Assembly (NCBI RefSeq): GCF_001746415.1
Contig: NZ_MEHJ01000001.1
Location: 7,942,501-8,006,500, forward strand
Source: Streptomyces agglomeratus
Lineage (GTDB): Bacteria; Actinomycetota; Actinomycetes; Streptomycetales; Streptomycetaceae
Reading direction: 5' to 3'
DNA: 64,000 bases
Part shown: piece after piece, positions 31,801 to 40,393 of the stretch
Position numbering within the stretch: the first letter of the stretch is position 1
How the letters are laid out: each line of letters begins with the position of its first letter
Translations under genes and position numbers: made by a program
The notes under the pieces: generated by a model
Database searches by the model: none
Seen by the model: only the letters and a program-made list of their open reading frames with translations
What the model was told of the DNA's origin: nothing

Positions 31801-34800
31801 GACCTTCGACAGGGCCCTGGTGCTGCCGTTCGACGACCCGGACATGGACGTTGCCCTTTCAACAAGCTTGGATGCTGATGGTGGCTTCGCGGTGAGCAGC
31901 CGCAGCGGCGAGCAGCAGGACTGGAACGAACACGCACGCGGACGTGTGCGGCGTCTGCTGCGCGACCAGCCGCAAGCCCTCGACCTCGGCGAAATCCGCT
32001 CCCGGTTGACCGGGCTGCTGTCCCCCATGGAGCACTACGCCGCCTGTGCACGCGCCGGTCTGCCCTACGGCCCCGCTTTCCGGCCGCTGACCGCCCTGCA
32101 CACCGGAGCGGGCGAGATTCTCGCGGAGTACGCGGCGACGATGGAGGCGGCCCCCGGCCACCAAGCCCACCCGACTGTTCTCGACGGTGCCTTGCAGGCG
32201 GGTATGCCCCTGCTCGCCGCCGTCAGCGACGACTCGTGCCCCTATCTGCCCTCGGGAATCGAGACGGTGCGCTGCTGGCACCCGATGCCTGAAAGGGGGC
32301 TTGTTCACGTGCGGGCCCGGCTGGTCACCACGCAGGAAGCCGTCTGGGACATCACTGTCAGCGACCTCGGCGGAACGGTCGCCCTGGAACTGCTGGGCTG
32401 CCATCTGCGCCGCTTCGAGGCGGGCGCCAGGACCCGGCCCCAGCAACTGACCGAAGTCCTGCGCGCCGCCCCCCTCCCGGCAGAGCCCGCGCGGCCGGCG
32501 CCTCTGCCCGCGCCGACGGATGTCTTCGCCGCCTGTGCACCGGAGATGGCCACGCTCACCGCAGCGTGGACGGCGAGTCCCTACGACCGGTTCCGCACGA
32601 GGGTCATGGAGATGACCGGGCACTTCGCCGGCGCCGCCGTACGCGAACTGCTCCCCGGCGCCCAGACGGTATCGGTGGAGGCGCTCATCGCCTCCGGTGT
32701 GGACGTCAAGTACACCCAGCTCCTGCGTACCCTCCTGGGCACGGCCGCCGAGCACGGGGTGCTGCGAAGTGAGGGACCGGGCCGCTGGCGCCTGGCGAAG
32801 AAGCCCACCCCGGAGCCGCTGTTCGCCGCGCTGCTCGGTGACTTCCCCGGTGAGGCCGCGACGGCGCTGGCCTACGGGGCATGCGGACAACACCTCACGC
32901 GCGTCCTGCGAGGGCAGAGCGACCCCCTGGAACTGCTGTTCTCCGATGCCGATTCCATGGCCAACCGCTTCTACGACGGCGCGCCCATCCTGGCCTACCA
33001 CGGCCGGCTCGCAGCGACGCTGATGGCGAGCACCATCGCCCGCTGGCCGCAGGACCGCCCCCTGCGCATCCTGGAAGTCGGCGCGGGCACCGGCGCCACC
33101 ACAGCCGCCATGCTGCCTCACCTGCCGCGCGAGCGTGCCCACTACACCTTCACCGACATCTCCTCCGCCTTCTTCCCGCAGGCCAAGAACCGCTTCGCCG
33201 CGTACGACTTCGTCGACTATCGGGTCCTGGACCTCGAATCAGACCCCGTAGAACAGGGATTCACCCCTTCCTCCTTCGACCTTGTGGTGGCCTCCAACGT
33301 CCTGCACGCCACGACCGACCTTGCTGCCACGCTGCGCCGAGTTGCGGATCTGCTGGCCGACGGCGGACACCTGCTGGCGGTGGAGAGCCACAGTCACGAA
33401 GCTCTCGCACCGGTCTTCGGGCTGCTGGACACGTTCTGGTCAGCGACCGACCGTGAGCTGCGGCCCGACGGGCCGCTGCTGGCACACGACCGTTGGAAGG
33501 ACTTCCTGCACGAGTGCGGGTTCACCGGCACCGCCCAGACGGGAAACCCGGCGTCGTTCGCGCTGAGCGACCACTCCGTCCTCCTCACCGCCCGGCGTCC
33601 TCGCTCCCACGCCCCCGCCACAGCGCCCCGCACCGAGGAGGTCCTCGCCCGCCGGTGGCTCGTGGGCGCCCTGCCCGGCCAACGCCAGGACCCGAGCCCG
33701 GCACAGAGCTCGGTGCTGGCCGCCCTGCGCGACCGCACAGCCGCCGCCGTCCAGACGACGTCTGTCGACGACACCACCGCGTCGTGGAAGGGGCTGCTGT
33801 GCGCGGAGCAGCCACCGACCGACCTGGTTCTGTTCACTGAGGAAGGCACCGCCGCGTCACCGGCCGAAGCGACCGACGCAGCGGTACGCCACCTCGCGGT
33901 CTTCCGGGCCCTCAGTGCCGCCTGCAAGCAGCGCACCGACACCCGTGACCTGACCGTGTGGCTGATCGCCACCAGTTCCCACACCACCGTGTCCGCGCCA
34001 CCTGCGGCGGAGCATGGAGGCGCGTGGGGAGGAGCGCGCACTCTGGCGAACGAGCACCCAGAACTGACGGTCCGCAGGATCGCCCTCACGGGTGCGCGCG
34101 ATGAAGGGCAGCACAAGGAGCTCGCTGAACGCGTGGTGGCGGAGTTGCTGGCCCGGCCGGAGGAAGACGAGGTACTGCTCACCCCCGCCGGCCGGTTCGC
34201 CACTGTGGTGCGCCCCCTGTCCCCGCCGGTGACCGGGAGCGCCTCCAGCAGCTACACCCTCACCCTGGACGACCCCGGCCTCCATTACCGGCTGGCCTGG
34301 CGGCCCGCCGAGGTGCCCACACCCCACGCCGGCGAGATCGTGATCGCTGTCGCGGCGGCTGCCCTGAACTATCGCGACATCATGATCGCCACAGGCCGTG
34401 TCCCGGCCGTTGCGTCCAGCCGGATGCCGTACACCGCGGACGTCGGCCTCGAATGTGCCGGAGTGGTCAGTGCCGTGGGACCCGGCGTCACCCAGGTCGC
34501 TGTCGGCGACCGCGTGGCGGGGCTGGCGCGAGGCTGCTTCGGTACGTATGCGCTTGCGCGTGCCGACAGGGTCATGGCGCTGCCGGCGGAGATGAGTTTC
34601 GCCGCTGCCAGTACCCTGCCCGTGGCTTTCGCCACGGTGCACCACAGTTTGAACCACCTGGCCCGCCTGGCTCCCGGTGAGACGCTCCTGGTCCATGGAG
34701 CTGCCGGCGGGGTCGGGTTGGCCGCTCTGCAGTACGCGCGTCGCGCCGGAGCCCAGGTCATCGCGACCGCCGGCACACCGGCCAAACGTGACCTGCTGCG

Positions 34801-36358
34801 TCTGCTGGGCGTCGAACACGTGCTGGACTCACGCCGACTCGACTTCGCCGAGCAGGTCAAAGACCTCACCGGCGGAGCGGGCGTCGACGTGGTCCTCAAC
34901 TCGCTCGCGGGGGAAGCCCTGGTACGCAGTGTGGGCCTGCTCAAGCCCCACGGCAGGTTCCTCGAACTCGGCAAGCGGGACTTCCTCCAGGACAGCTCGC
35001 TGCCACTGGCCCCCTTCCTGCACAACCTGACCTTCTTCGGGGTTGATCTCTCCCCCATGATGAGCGGGCCCTCGCCCCTGATGGACCAGCACCTGAGCAC
35101 CCTCACCAAGGCCGTACACGCCGGCGACTACACGGCGCTGCCCTACCGCAGCTACCCCGCCCACCGCATCGACGAGGCGTTCACCAACCTCCAGCACTCC
35201 CGGCACACCGGCAAGATCGTGGTCACCTTCGACAGCGAAGTACCCGTACGCCGCCCCGCCGGCCGGCCGGTACTGGACCCTGACGCCACCTATCTCATCA
35301 CCGGCGGCCTCGGCGGATTCGGCGCCGCGACCGCACGCCACCTGGCCGCCCGGGGGGCGCGCCATCTCACCCTGATCAGCCGCCGCGGCGAGAACGCACC
35401 CGAAGCCGCCCAGCTCCTCGCCCACCTGCGCGGCTGCGGCACCGAAACGACCGTCCATGCGGCGGACATCAGTGACGAAGCCGCACTGCTCCGCGTGCTG
35501 GACGACGTCGACACCTCCGGGCGCCGGCTGGCGGGCATCATCCACGCCGCCATGGTCCTCGATGACGCACCCCTGGCCGAGCTGGGCGACGACCGCCTGC
35601 GCGCGGTCCTCGCACCCAAGATGACCGGCGGCCTGCTCCTGGACACCCTCACCCGCGAGCGTGCACTGGACTTCTTCGTCGTCTACAGCTCGGCGGCCGC
35701 CCTGGCAGGCAACATCGGGCAGGCGGCCTACGTCGCGGGCAACCTCGTCCTGGAGGGATTGGTCCGGGACCGCCGAAACGCGGGTCTTCCCGCCCTTGCT
35801 GTCCAATGGGGAGCCATCACCGACAGCGGATACGTACACCGCACCGGCCGCTCGGAGGAGATGACGGCGATCGGCCTCGGTCATCTCACCGCCGCCGGCG
35901 CCCTCAACCGCCTGGACGAGCTGCTGAGCCACCCCGACACCGCCACCGCGGCCGTCGGCTTCTTCGACTGGGACAGGCTCCAGCAACACGTGATGCCCAC
36001 CCTGACCGCCCCCCGCACGGCCGGCCTCCTCAAGGGCCGGCGCGACAGTGACACCGCCGATCAGTGGCGGGACACGCTGGCCGCCACCAGCGCCGACGAG
36101 ACCGTGCGACTGGTCGAAGACAAGCTCGCCGAACTCCTGGCCGTCGTCCTCCAGACAACCCCAGAGCGCATCGACCGCTCCCGTCGGCTGGACCTGCTCG
36201 GCGTCGACTCACTCATGGCCGTCGAGCTGTCCAGCGCGATCAGCACGAGCATCGGATGCGACCTGCCCGTGGTCGAGCTGACCGGGGCCGGCCATCTGAC
36301 CGACCTCGCACTCCGCGTCCTGGCCCGCCTGGGCAACCGCACCCACACCGGCAACTGA
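28832..36358 (+). CDS. Highly reducing type I polyketide synthase with C-methyltransferase
   Basis: A single-module PKS of 2508 residues with domains in the order KS-AT-DH-MT-(structural KR)-ER-KR-ACP. KS: DTACSSA, EAHGTGT, KSNIGH. AT: FNGNGAQWVGMG, GHSVGE and a YAFH specificity motif, intermediate between malonyl (HAFH) and methylmalonyl (YASH) types. DH: HTVQGAVVWP and VLDGALQA. MT: ILEVGAGTGATT. ER: HGAAGGVGLAA. KR: GGLGGFG with Ser, Tyr and Asn in YSSAAALAGNIGQAAYVAGN. ACP: GVDSLM. This full set in one module resembles fungal-type iterative synthases, so repeated use to make a methyl-branched, fully or variably reduced chain is inferred. The ATG at 28832 follows CTCCTGGAGCC. There is no integral TE; a separate thioesterase follows. 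Confidence 0.93.
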   Translation: MTVEIQASEPLPGSVSGGLPGDAVAVVGVGLRLPGRIRTLNGLWAALEGERDLVGEVPADRFDTGAFVAADAGRAGKSYTGAGGFLDDVASFDAGYFGIAPKEATRIDPQQRLLLECAVEAFDDAAIDPATLAGSDTAVVIGVSSHDYSDLQARRLRTYNPYTMGGSAACNTANRLSYVFDFQGPSNAVDTACSSALTAVHQACEALRMGRSPLAIAGGVNVLLSPAGFAGFSGASMLSPTGRCRPFSASADGYVRSEGAGVLLLKPLSAALADGDRVHALILASGINADGRTAGLALPSARSQAALLERVYASAGIKPSDVAYVEAHGTGTQAGDPVECEALGRALGAGRTGGPLLVGSVKSNIGHMESAAGVAGLLKGLLVLREGRIPPTLHGVPQNPAIDFAGLGLEPVVEARPLPEAGRGVVGVNSFGFGGANAHVVLAAPPAPAQSSGRKVVAQGTRLPVVVSARTSRALTDAAHEWAAHFEDQAQKHAEGADRRFCDDAFTASRRRAGREQRIAVLAEGAVEAAAALRSVASGRPAAAVAVEEAVVRGRVAFVFNGNGAQWVGMGAELLGGDAAFAAEVAAVDRELAPLLGWSVQAELSASADPGRWERTEVTQPLLFTVQAGVVAALAARGIEPLAAMGHSVGEVAAAYCAGALTRSQACRVVAERSRAQAATAGAGRMAAAGLGEEAARRLLADNGFAERLVVAAVNSDQDVTIAGEAQALEALGAQMDAEGVFFRDLGLDYAFHTPAMDRIQKPLAEALADLRPDKCRIPLISTVTGRSVEGTELDAAYWWRNVREPVRFAEAAGVLVDEELQCDVLVEVGPHPVLSGYLRRVAANNAQTVAVIATLSRIQPGPAALDAALTRLLAVGAQVDWKVFFPQRGVVTNLPSYPWQRERHWNGHSDWWLEESGQQTSAPVRQPLLGTRQPVAEPVWRQQMNPDALAWMADHTVQGAVVWPAAAFTDMALAAGFEVFDAPAEITGLTFDRALVLPFDDPDMDVALSTSLDADGGFAVSSRSGEQQDWNEHARGRVRRLLRDQPQALDLGEIRSRLTGLLSPMEHYAACARAGLPYGPAFRPLTALHTGAGEILAEYAATMEAAPGHQAHPTVLDGALQAGMPLLAAVSDDSCPYLPSGIETVRCWHPMPERGLVHVRARLVTTQEAVWDITVSDLGGTVALELLGCHLRRFEAGARTRPQQLTEVLRAAPLPAEPARPAPLPAPTDVFAACAPEMATLTAAWTASPYDRFRTRVMEMTGHFAGAAVRELLPGAQTVSVEALIASGVDVKYTQLLRTLLGTAAEHGVLRSEGPGRWRLAKKPTPEPLFAALLGDFPGEAATALAYGACGQHLTRVLRGQSDPLELLFSDADSMANRFYDGAPILAYHGRLAATLMASTIARWPQDRPLRILEVGAGTGATTAAMLPHLPRERAHYTFTDISSAFFPQAKNRFAAYDFVDYRVLDLESDPVEQGFTPSSFDLVVASNVLHATTDLAATLRRVADLLADGGHLLAVESHSHEALAPVFGLLDTFWSATDRELRPDGPLLAHDRWKDFLHECGFTGTAQTGNPASFALSDHSVLLTARRPRSHAPATAPRTEEVLARRWLVGALPGQRQDPSPAQSSVLAALRDRTAAAVQTTSVDDTTASWKGLLCAEQPPTDLVLFTEEGTAASPAEATDAAVRHLAVFRALSAACKQRTDTRDLTVWLIATSSHTTVSAPPAAEHGGAWGGARTLANEHPELTVRRIALTGARDEGQHKELAERVVAELLARPEEDEVLLTPAGRFATVVRPLSPPVTGSASSSYTLTLDDPGLHYRLAWRPAEVPTPHAGEIVIAVAAAALNYRDIMIATGRVPAVASSRMPYTADVGLECAGVVSAVGPGVTQVAVGDRVAGLARGCFGTYALARADRVMALPAEMSFAAASTLPVAFATVHHSLNHLARLAPGETLLVHGAAGGVGLAALQYARRAGAQVIATAGTPAKRDLLRLLGVEHVLDSRRLDFAEQVKDLTGGAGVDVVLNSLAGEALVRSVGLLKPHGRFLELGKRDFLQDSSLPLAPFLHNLTFFGVDLSPMMSGPSPLMDQHLSTLTKAVHAGDYTALPYRSYPAHRIDEAFTNLQHSRHTGKIVVTFDSEVPVRRPAGRPVLDPDATYLITGGLGGFGAATARHLAARGARHLTLISRRGENAPEAAQLLAHLRGCGTETTVHAADISDEAALLRVLDDVDTSGRRLAGIIHAAMVLDDAPLAELGDDRLRAVLAPKMTGGLLLDTLTRERALDFFVVYSSAAALAGNIGQAAYVAGNLVLEGLVRDRRNAGLPALAVQWGAITDSGYVHRTGRSEEMTAIGLGHLTAAGALNRLDELLSHPDTATAAVGFFDWDRLQQHVMPTLTAPRTAGLLKGRRDSDTADQWRDTLAATSADETVRLVEDKLAELLAVVLQTTPERIDRSRRLDLLGVDSLMAVELSSAISTSIGCDLPVVELTGAGHLTDLALRVLARLGNRTHTGN

Positions 36359-36435
36359 ACTCCCCCCGAGGCCGCGCCGAGCCGGTGCGGCCCCGGGCCC
36401 CTCGCCTGCCCCTCGCCTCCTGAACGGACACAACC

Positions 36436-37224
36436 GTGACACCGCACCGTCCCCACGCCGGGCAGCCTTCCCTGGCCTCGCTCACCGACCGGCCCGCCGC
36501 CGCACTGCGACTGCTGTGCCTGCCACCCGCAGGCTGCGGACCCAGCTTCTACCGCCCCTGGGCAGAGCACCTGCCCGAATCCGTAGACCTGTGGGCCGTC
36601 CGGCTGCCCGGCCGCGGCGCTCTCGCCGACCATGCCTCCCTCACCGACCCCCACCACACCACCACGGCCATCGCGGACCTGATCCACCAGAACGACGACG
36701 ACCGGCCGTTCGCACTGTTCGGCCACAGCCTCGGCTCCCTGCTCGCCTACGAGACCACGCGCACCCTGGTCCGCGCCCGCCACCGCACGCCCGTACTGCT
36801 CGCACTCTCCGCCCTGCCCGCACCCCATCTGGACACCTTTGTCACCGCACTGTCCGCGGTCCTGCTGGACGGAAGGCAAGGCGCCGCCAGGCTCCTCGGC
36901 CCCATCCCCGACGAACTCCTGAACGAACCCCAGATCCTCGCCGCCGCCTACACCCCGATCCTCGCGGACCTGCTGCTCGCCCTGCAATACCGACACCAGC
37001 CCGAACCACTGCTGGACCTCCCCGTCGCCGTATACGGCGGCCAGGACGATCCAATCGCCCCCATGGAACGACTGCGCACCTGGGGCGACCTCACCACACA
37101 GCCCGTATCCCCACAGCTCTTCCCCGGCGCGCACAGCTACCCCGACCAACAGATCCGCGCCCTGACCGACCGGCTGTGCAAGGACCTGCACGCCGCCGCC
37201 CGCTACACCGTGGCGACACCATGA
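36436..37224 (+). CDS. Stand-alone thioesterase (type II-like)
   Basis: A 262-residue alpha/beta hydrolase of the type II thioesterase family. It has LLCLPPAGCGPSFYRPW at the N-terminus, the nucleophile elbow GHSLGSLLAYE (Ser near residue 97), a VYGGQDDPI Asp-containing strand and GAHSYPDQQ as the probable His loop (normally GGHFFL). It could release the chain from the PKS or edit misloaded extender units; as the PKS has no TE domain, release is plausible. The start is GTG 36436, 77 bases after the PKS, and the stop overlaps the MFS start, so the three genes form an operon. Confidence 0.88.
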   Translation: MTPHRPHAGQPSLASLTDRPAAALRLLCLPPAGCGPSFYRPWAEHLPESVDLWAVRLPGRGALADHASLTDPHHTTTAIADLIHQNDDDRPFALFGHSLGSLLAYETTRTLVRARHRTPVLLALSALPAPHLDTFVTALSAVLLDGRQGAARLLGPIPDELLNEPQILAAAYTPILADLLLALQYRHQPEPLLDLPVAVYGGQDDPIAPMERLRTWGDLTTQPVSPQLFPGAHSYPDQQIRALTDRLCKDLHAAARYTVATP

Positions 37225-38792
37225 ACGTCTCTGTGACACGCACGAGCGAGGTTCATCGCTGGGCGGCGACACTCACCGTGTGCCTGGGCCTGTTCCTGCT
37301 CGCCATCGACCTGACAGTCCTGAACGTCGCCGTCCCCGACCTCCACACCGATCTCCAGCCCTCGATGTCACAGATCCAATGGATCATCGACGGCTACGCC
37401 CTCGTCCTGGGCGGATGCGTGCTGGCCACCGGCTCACTGACCGACCGCATCGGACGCCGCCGGGCCTTCACCACCGGACTCCTGCTGTGCGCCACGGCCT
37501 CACTCCTCGGAGCCCTCGCGCAGGAACCGGAGCAAGTCATCGCGGCCCGCGGAGCCATGGGCGCCGGCGCCGCACTGCTGATGCCCGCCACGCTGTCCAT
37601 CATCCACCAGCTCTTCCCCGAGCCCGAGCTACGGCGCCGTGCGATCGCCCTGTGGACGGCAGTGATCGGCGTCGGGGGGCTGACCGGACCGGTACTCGGT
37701 GGCTGGCTCGTCGAACACTTCTCCTGGCGCGCCGCGTTCTGGATCAACCTGCCCGTCGCGGCCATCGCCATCACGCTCGCCCTGATCCTCGTACCGGAGT
37801 CGTGCGCACCGCACACCCCCATCGACTGGCCCAGCATCGTCCTGTCCGCCGCCGGCCTCCTTGCACTCGTCTGGGCGTTCATCGAAAGCCCCACGCACGG
37901 CTGGACCAGCACGCCCGTCCTGACCGCCTTCGGCGCAGCAGCCCTCCTGCTCACAGGCTTCATCGCGCGCCAGCACCACGCCCGGTTCCCGATGCTTCCC
38001 ATCCCCCTGCTGCGCATCCCCTCGATCAGCATGGGTGCCGCGGCACTGGCACTGATGTCCTTCGCCTGCTTCGGAGCGCTGTTCGTCGTCACGCTCTACC
38101 TCCAGGGCGTACTCGGCTACACCCCCTGGCAGGCCGGAGTACGGACCCTGCCTCTTCCTGCGGGGCTCGTACTGGGAGCGGCTGCTGCCCTGCCGCTCGG
38201 GGCCCGGTGGGGAAACCGGCTCCCGATCGTCACGGGCCTGCTCATCACCACAGCCTCGTTCGCCGTTCTGGCGACCACGAGCGCCACCTCCGGTTACGGT
38301 CACCTGATCGTCTTCCAGGCCGTCGCCGGCGCGGGAGCCGGACTGACCGTCGCCGCGGCAACGGAGACGGTCATGGGGGCCACCCCCGGCGAGCAGGCCG
38401 GCCTTGGCTCTGCCATCAACGACGCCACGCGCCAAGTCGGCTCGGCCCTGGGTGTGGCCGTACAGGGCTCGCTCCTGGCCACCCTCTACAGCGACCGGCT
38501 CAGTGACCGGCTCACCGGTACTGATATGCCCGCGCATCTCGCCCGGGCCGCCACCGAAAACGTCCTCGCCCCGCATACCCTCGCGCCCCGCCTGCCAAGT
38601 CCCACACGCGAGCACCTCCTCACAGCAGCCCGAGAGTCCTTCACCGAAGGACTCACCCACACCGCCCTCCTTGCCGGACTGGTCACCCTGCTCACTGCCG
38701 CAGCCGCCGCATACTGGCTGCCCACCCGCCCAGCACACCTACACCCCCAACCAGCTGCCCCCTCCCAACCGGCAGGCTTGACCAAACTGTGA
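37221..38792 (+). CDS. MFS drug/metabolite exporter (DHA2 type)
   Basis: A 523-residue major-facilitator transporter with 14 predicted helices. It has the motif A-type GSLTDRIGRRRAF between helices 2 and 3, the antiporter motif C-like GLTGPVLGGWLVEHFSWRA, and LFLLAIDLTVLNVAVPDL in helix 1, typical of the EmrB/QacA group. It probably exports the polyketide and may give self-resistance. The ATG at 37221 overlaps the stop of the thioesterase gene. A strong hairpin follows at 38923-38960. Confidence 0.9.
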   Translation: MNVSVTRTSEVHRWAATLTVCLGLFLLAIDLTVLNVAVPDLHTDLQPSMSQIQWIIDGYALVLGGCVLATGSLTDRIGRRRAFTTGLLLCATASLLGALAQEPEQVIAARGAMGAGAALLMPATLSIIHQLFPEPELRRRAIALWTAVIGVGGLTGPVLGGWLVEHFSWRAAFWINLPVAAIAITLALILVPESCAPHTPIDWPSIVLSAAGLLALVWAFIESPTHGWTSTPVLTAFGAAALLLTGFIARQHHARFPMLPIPLLRIPSISMGAAALALMSFACFGALFVVTLYLQGVLGYTPWQAGVRTLPLPAGLVLGAAAALPLGARWGNRLPIVTGLLITTASFAVLATTSATSGYGHLIVFQAVAGAGAGLTVAAATETVMGATPGEQAGLGSAINDATRQVGSALGVAVQGSLLATLYSDRLSDRLTGTDMPAHLARAATENVLAPHTLAPRLPSPTREHLLTAARESFTEGLTHTALLAGLVTLLTAAAAAYWLPTRPAHLHPQPAAPSQPAGLTKL

Positions 38793-38922
38793 GGTTCAGC
38801 TCGCCGTCTCCATCCAGGGGACGAAAAGCAATACCGGACAGGGAGATCAACTGTCCGCCCGCAGGGACCTGAAATGACCACTCACCCGGACGGCCCGCCG
38901 TCCGCGGAGATACGCGCCATAG

Positions 38923-38960
38923 AAAAGCCCGGCCGGTAGTAACGGCCCGGCCGGGCTTTT
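38923..38960. terminator. Bidirectional terminator hairpin
   Basis: AAAAGCCCGGCCGG (38923-38936) and CCGGCCGGGCTTTT (38947-38960) form a 14-base stem with flanking A and T tracts. It terminates the PKS operon from the left and the cold-shock gene from the right. Confidence 0.88.
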
Positions 38961-39009
38961 CACAGGACGAGCGCCAACGAGGCGGCGGCGCCTACTGAAG
39001 AGGCGTACG

Positions 39010-39213
39010 TCAGGCGGGGGTGATGTTCTCCGCCTGGGGGCCCTTTTGGCCCTGGGCGACATCGAAGTTCACCTTCTGGCCTTCCTGAAGCTCGCGGAAC
39101 CCCTGGGCGGCGATGTTCGAGTAGTGGGCGAAGACGTCCGGACCGCCGCCGTCCTGCTCGATGAAGCCGAAGCCCTTTTCGGCGTTGAACCACTTAACGA
39201 TGCCGCTGGCCAT
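39010..39213 (-). CDS. Cold-shock-domain protein
   Basis: A 67-residue CspA-family protein with both nucleic-acid-binding motifs, KGFGFI and DVFAHY, and the starting [14 protein letters not shown]. It binds single-stranded RNA or DNA and acts as an RNA chaperone. ATG 39213 has GGAGGA about seven bases upstream. It lies in element 2 between the MFS gene and a methyltransferase remnant, and may be a passenger or a remnant of the host region. A 9-base stem in the leader (39305-39330) might matter for its expression. Confidence 0.92.
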   Translation of the reverse strand: MASGIVKWFNAEKGFGFIEQDGGGPDVFAHYSNIAAQGFRELQEGQKVNFDVAQGQKGPQAENITPA

Positions 39214-39304
39214 GTGTCCTCCAAGGGGACTCGAAATCGGTCCCGCACCGTGCGGGGAACCGGAGGTGATCGCCCTGGTCCTCAGAGACGGTGAACGACG
39301 AAAT

Positions 39305-39330
39305 CGCCCGTGAAGGTGTGCTCACGGGCG
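39305..39330. promoter_or_regulatory. Stem-loop upstream of the cold-shock gene
   Basis: CGCCCGTGA (39305-39313) pairs with TCACGGGCG (39322-39330) around an 8-base loop, about 90 bases upstream of the cold-shock start codon. It could be a leader structure or an operator. No T run follows. Confidence 0.4.
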
Positions 39331-39339
39331 ACCGGTACT

Positions 39340-39840
39340 TCGGAACCATGACAGATACCGCAGACGCTACACGCACTGTTCTGCTCGCACCACGAGAACA
39401 CTTCTCCGCCGGGGCACGCGTCTCGGCGAAGCAGACCGGACTGGCTGGGCGGCAGGACGGCCTTGACGTGGCCTTTGACGGGAGTGCTCGGATATTGGAC
39501 AGGCGGCCAGGGCGCCCCGGAGTCGTTGAATCTCCATCTGCTGGGCGGCGAGCAGGTAGAACGCGACCCGAAGGGCGCGGTATTCGACAGGATCACCGTC
39601 ACCGCGGGCGCAGGGGACATGTCCACCGCCTGGTGGCAGCAGCTCGCCTCCCGCGGACGCATAGTCGGCCCCCTGCGGCGGCACGACAGGGACCTGACCA
39701 ATCCAGGCGACAAGCGCCAGCACGCGCCCTCGTCCTGATGCGCAGATCACCAGAGCAACACAGGGCGGCCGCCCGACATTCATCGGCCCGGCGGCGTCCC
39801 CTGTATGTGAATGTTCCCAGTGACCTCAGCTGCACGACCC
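39340..39840 (+). pseudogene. Methyltransferase remnant and inverted repeat
   Basis: From about 39560 to 39695 one frame gives AVFDRITVTAGAGDMSTAWW, QQLASRGRIVGPLR, the hallmark of protein-isoaspartate-type (FxLD-linked) methyltransferases. The upstream motifs are absent or scrambled, so it is a fragment. At 39776-39782 and 39808-39814 ACATTCA and TGAATGT form a 7-base inverted repeat just beyond the end of the D gene of element 2. This might be an internal recombinase site. Confidence 0.4.
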
Positions 39841-40323
39841 CTACGGCGTCGTACCACCGCGGGCGGCAGGCAGTCGGCGGACATTTCCGAGGGCGGCCGT
39901 CTGTTCCCGCAGCCGCGTGATCTCCTCGTGCTGGGCCGCGAGTCGCGAGAGGGCAACGGTCTTGAACGCGGTGAGCTCGGCCATGGCTTCGTCCCGCTTG
40001 GCGACCCGGTCCTTGAGCTCGGCGACCTGGGCCTTGAGCCGTTCGATCTGCGCGGCCCGTGGGTCGACGATCTCGCCGGCCCGCTGCAGAGCCGCAATGC
40101 GCCGCTCGAACTCCTCGGCAAGGTGCTGGTAAGGGCCCGGGCGGGTAGTGCCGTCCCGGTTCTTCTTCGGGTAGAAGCCGGTCCGGGTGACGCCGGACTC
40201 CAAAGCCAGGGTCTTGAGATCGCACTTGCCGCCCGGAGGGAGTTCCCCGCGCAGAAGCCGGTCCATGGCCACTCGGATGGCCTCCTCGTTGCGCGCGCGG
40301 CCGCTGTCGCTGATCCGCCCCAT
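39841..40323 (-). CDS. Small HTH/coiled-coil protein D of element 2
   Basis: A 160-residue protein, the counterpart of the one at 24466-24879. The N-terminal HTH-like unit (IRVAMDRLLRGELPPGGK then LKTLALESGVTRTGFY) is followed by a long coiled coil from about residue 70 (RIAALQRAGEIVD, IERLKAQVAELKDRVAKRDE). It ends the recombinase operon of element 2; the 70-base gap before it (40324-40393) is larger than that in element 1. TnpC-like function in choosing insertion orientation is an inference. Confidence 0.75.
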   Translation of the reverse strand: MGRISDSGRARNEEAIRVAMDRLLRGELPPGGKCDLKTLALESGVTRTGFYPKKNRDGTTRPGPYQHLAEEFERRIAALQRAGEIVDPRAAQIERLKAQVAELKDRVAKRDEAMAELTAFKTVALSRLAAQHEEITRLREQTAALGNVRRLPAARGGTTP

Positions 40324-40393
40324 CAGATCTCGTCCTTCCCAGCCGTGTCGGCGGCGACTTGGTCGATCTCGGCGAGAACCCGTTCGGCACGGG

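Noticed and set aside
36516..37220. N-terminal extension of the MFS frame
   Set aside because: Arg/Pro-rich out-of-frame reading of the thioesterase gene; the ATG at 37221 coincides with the stop overlap and the first helix.
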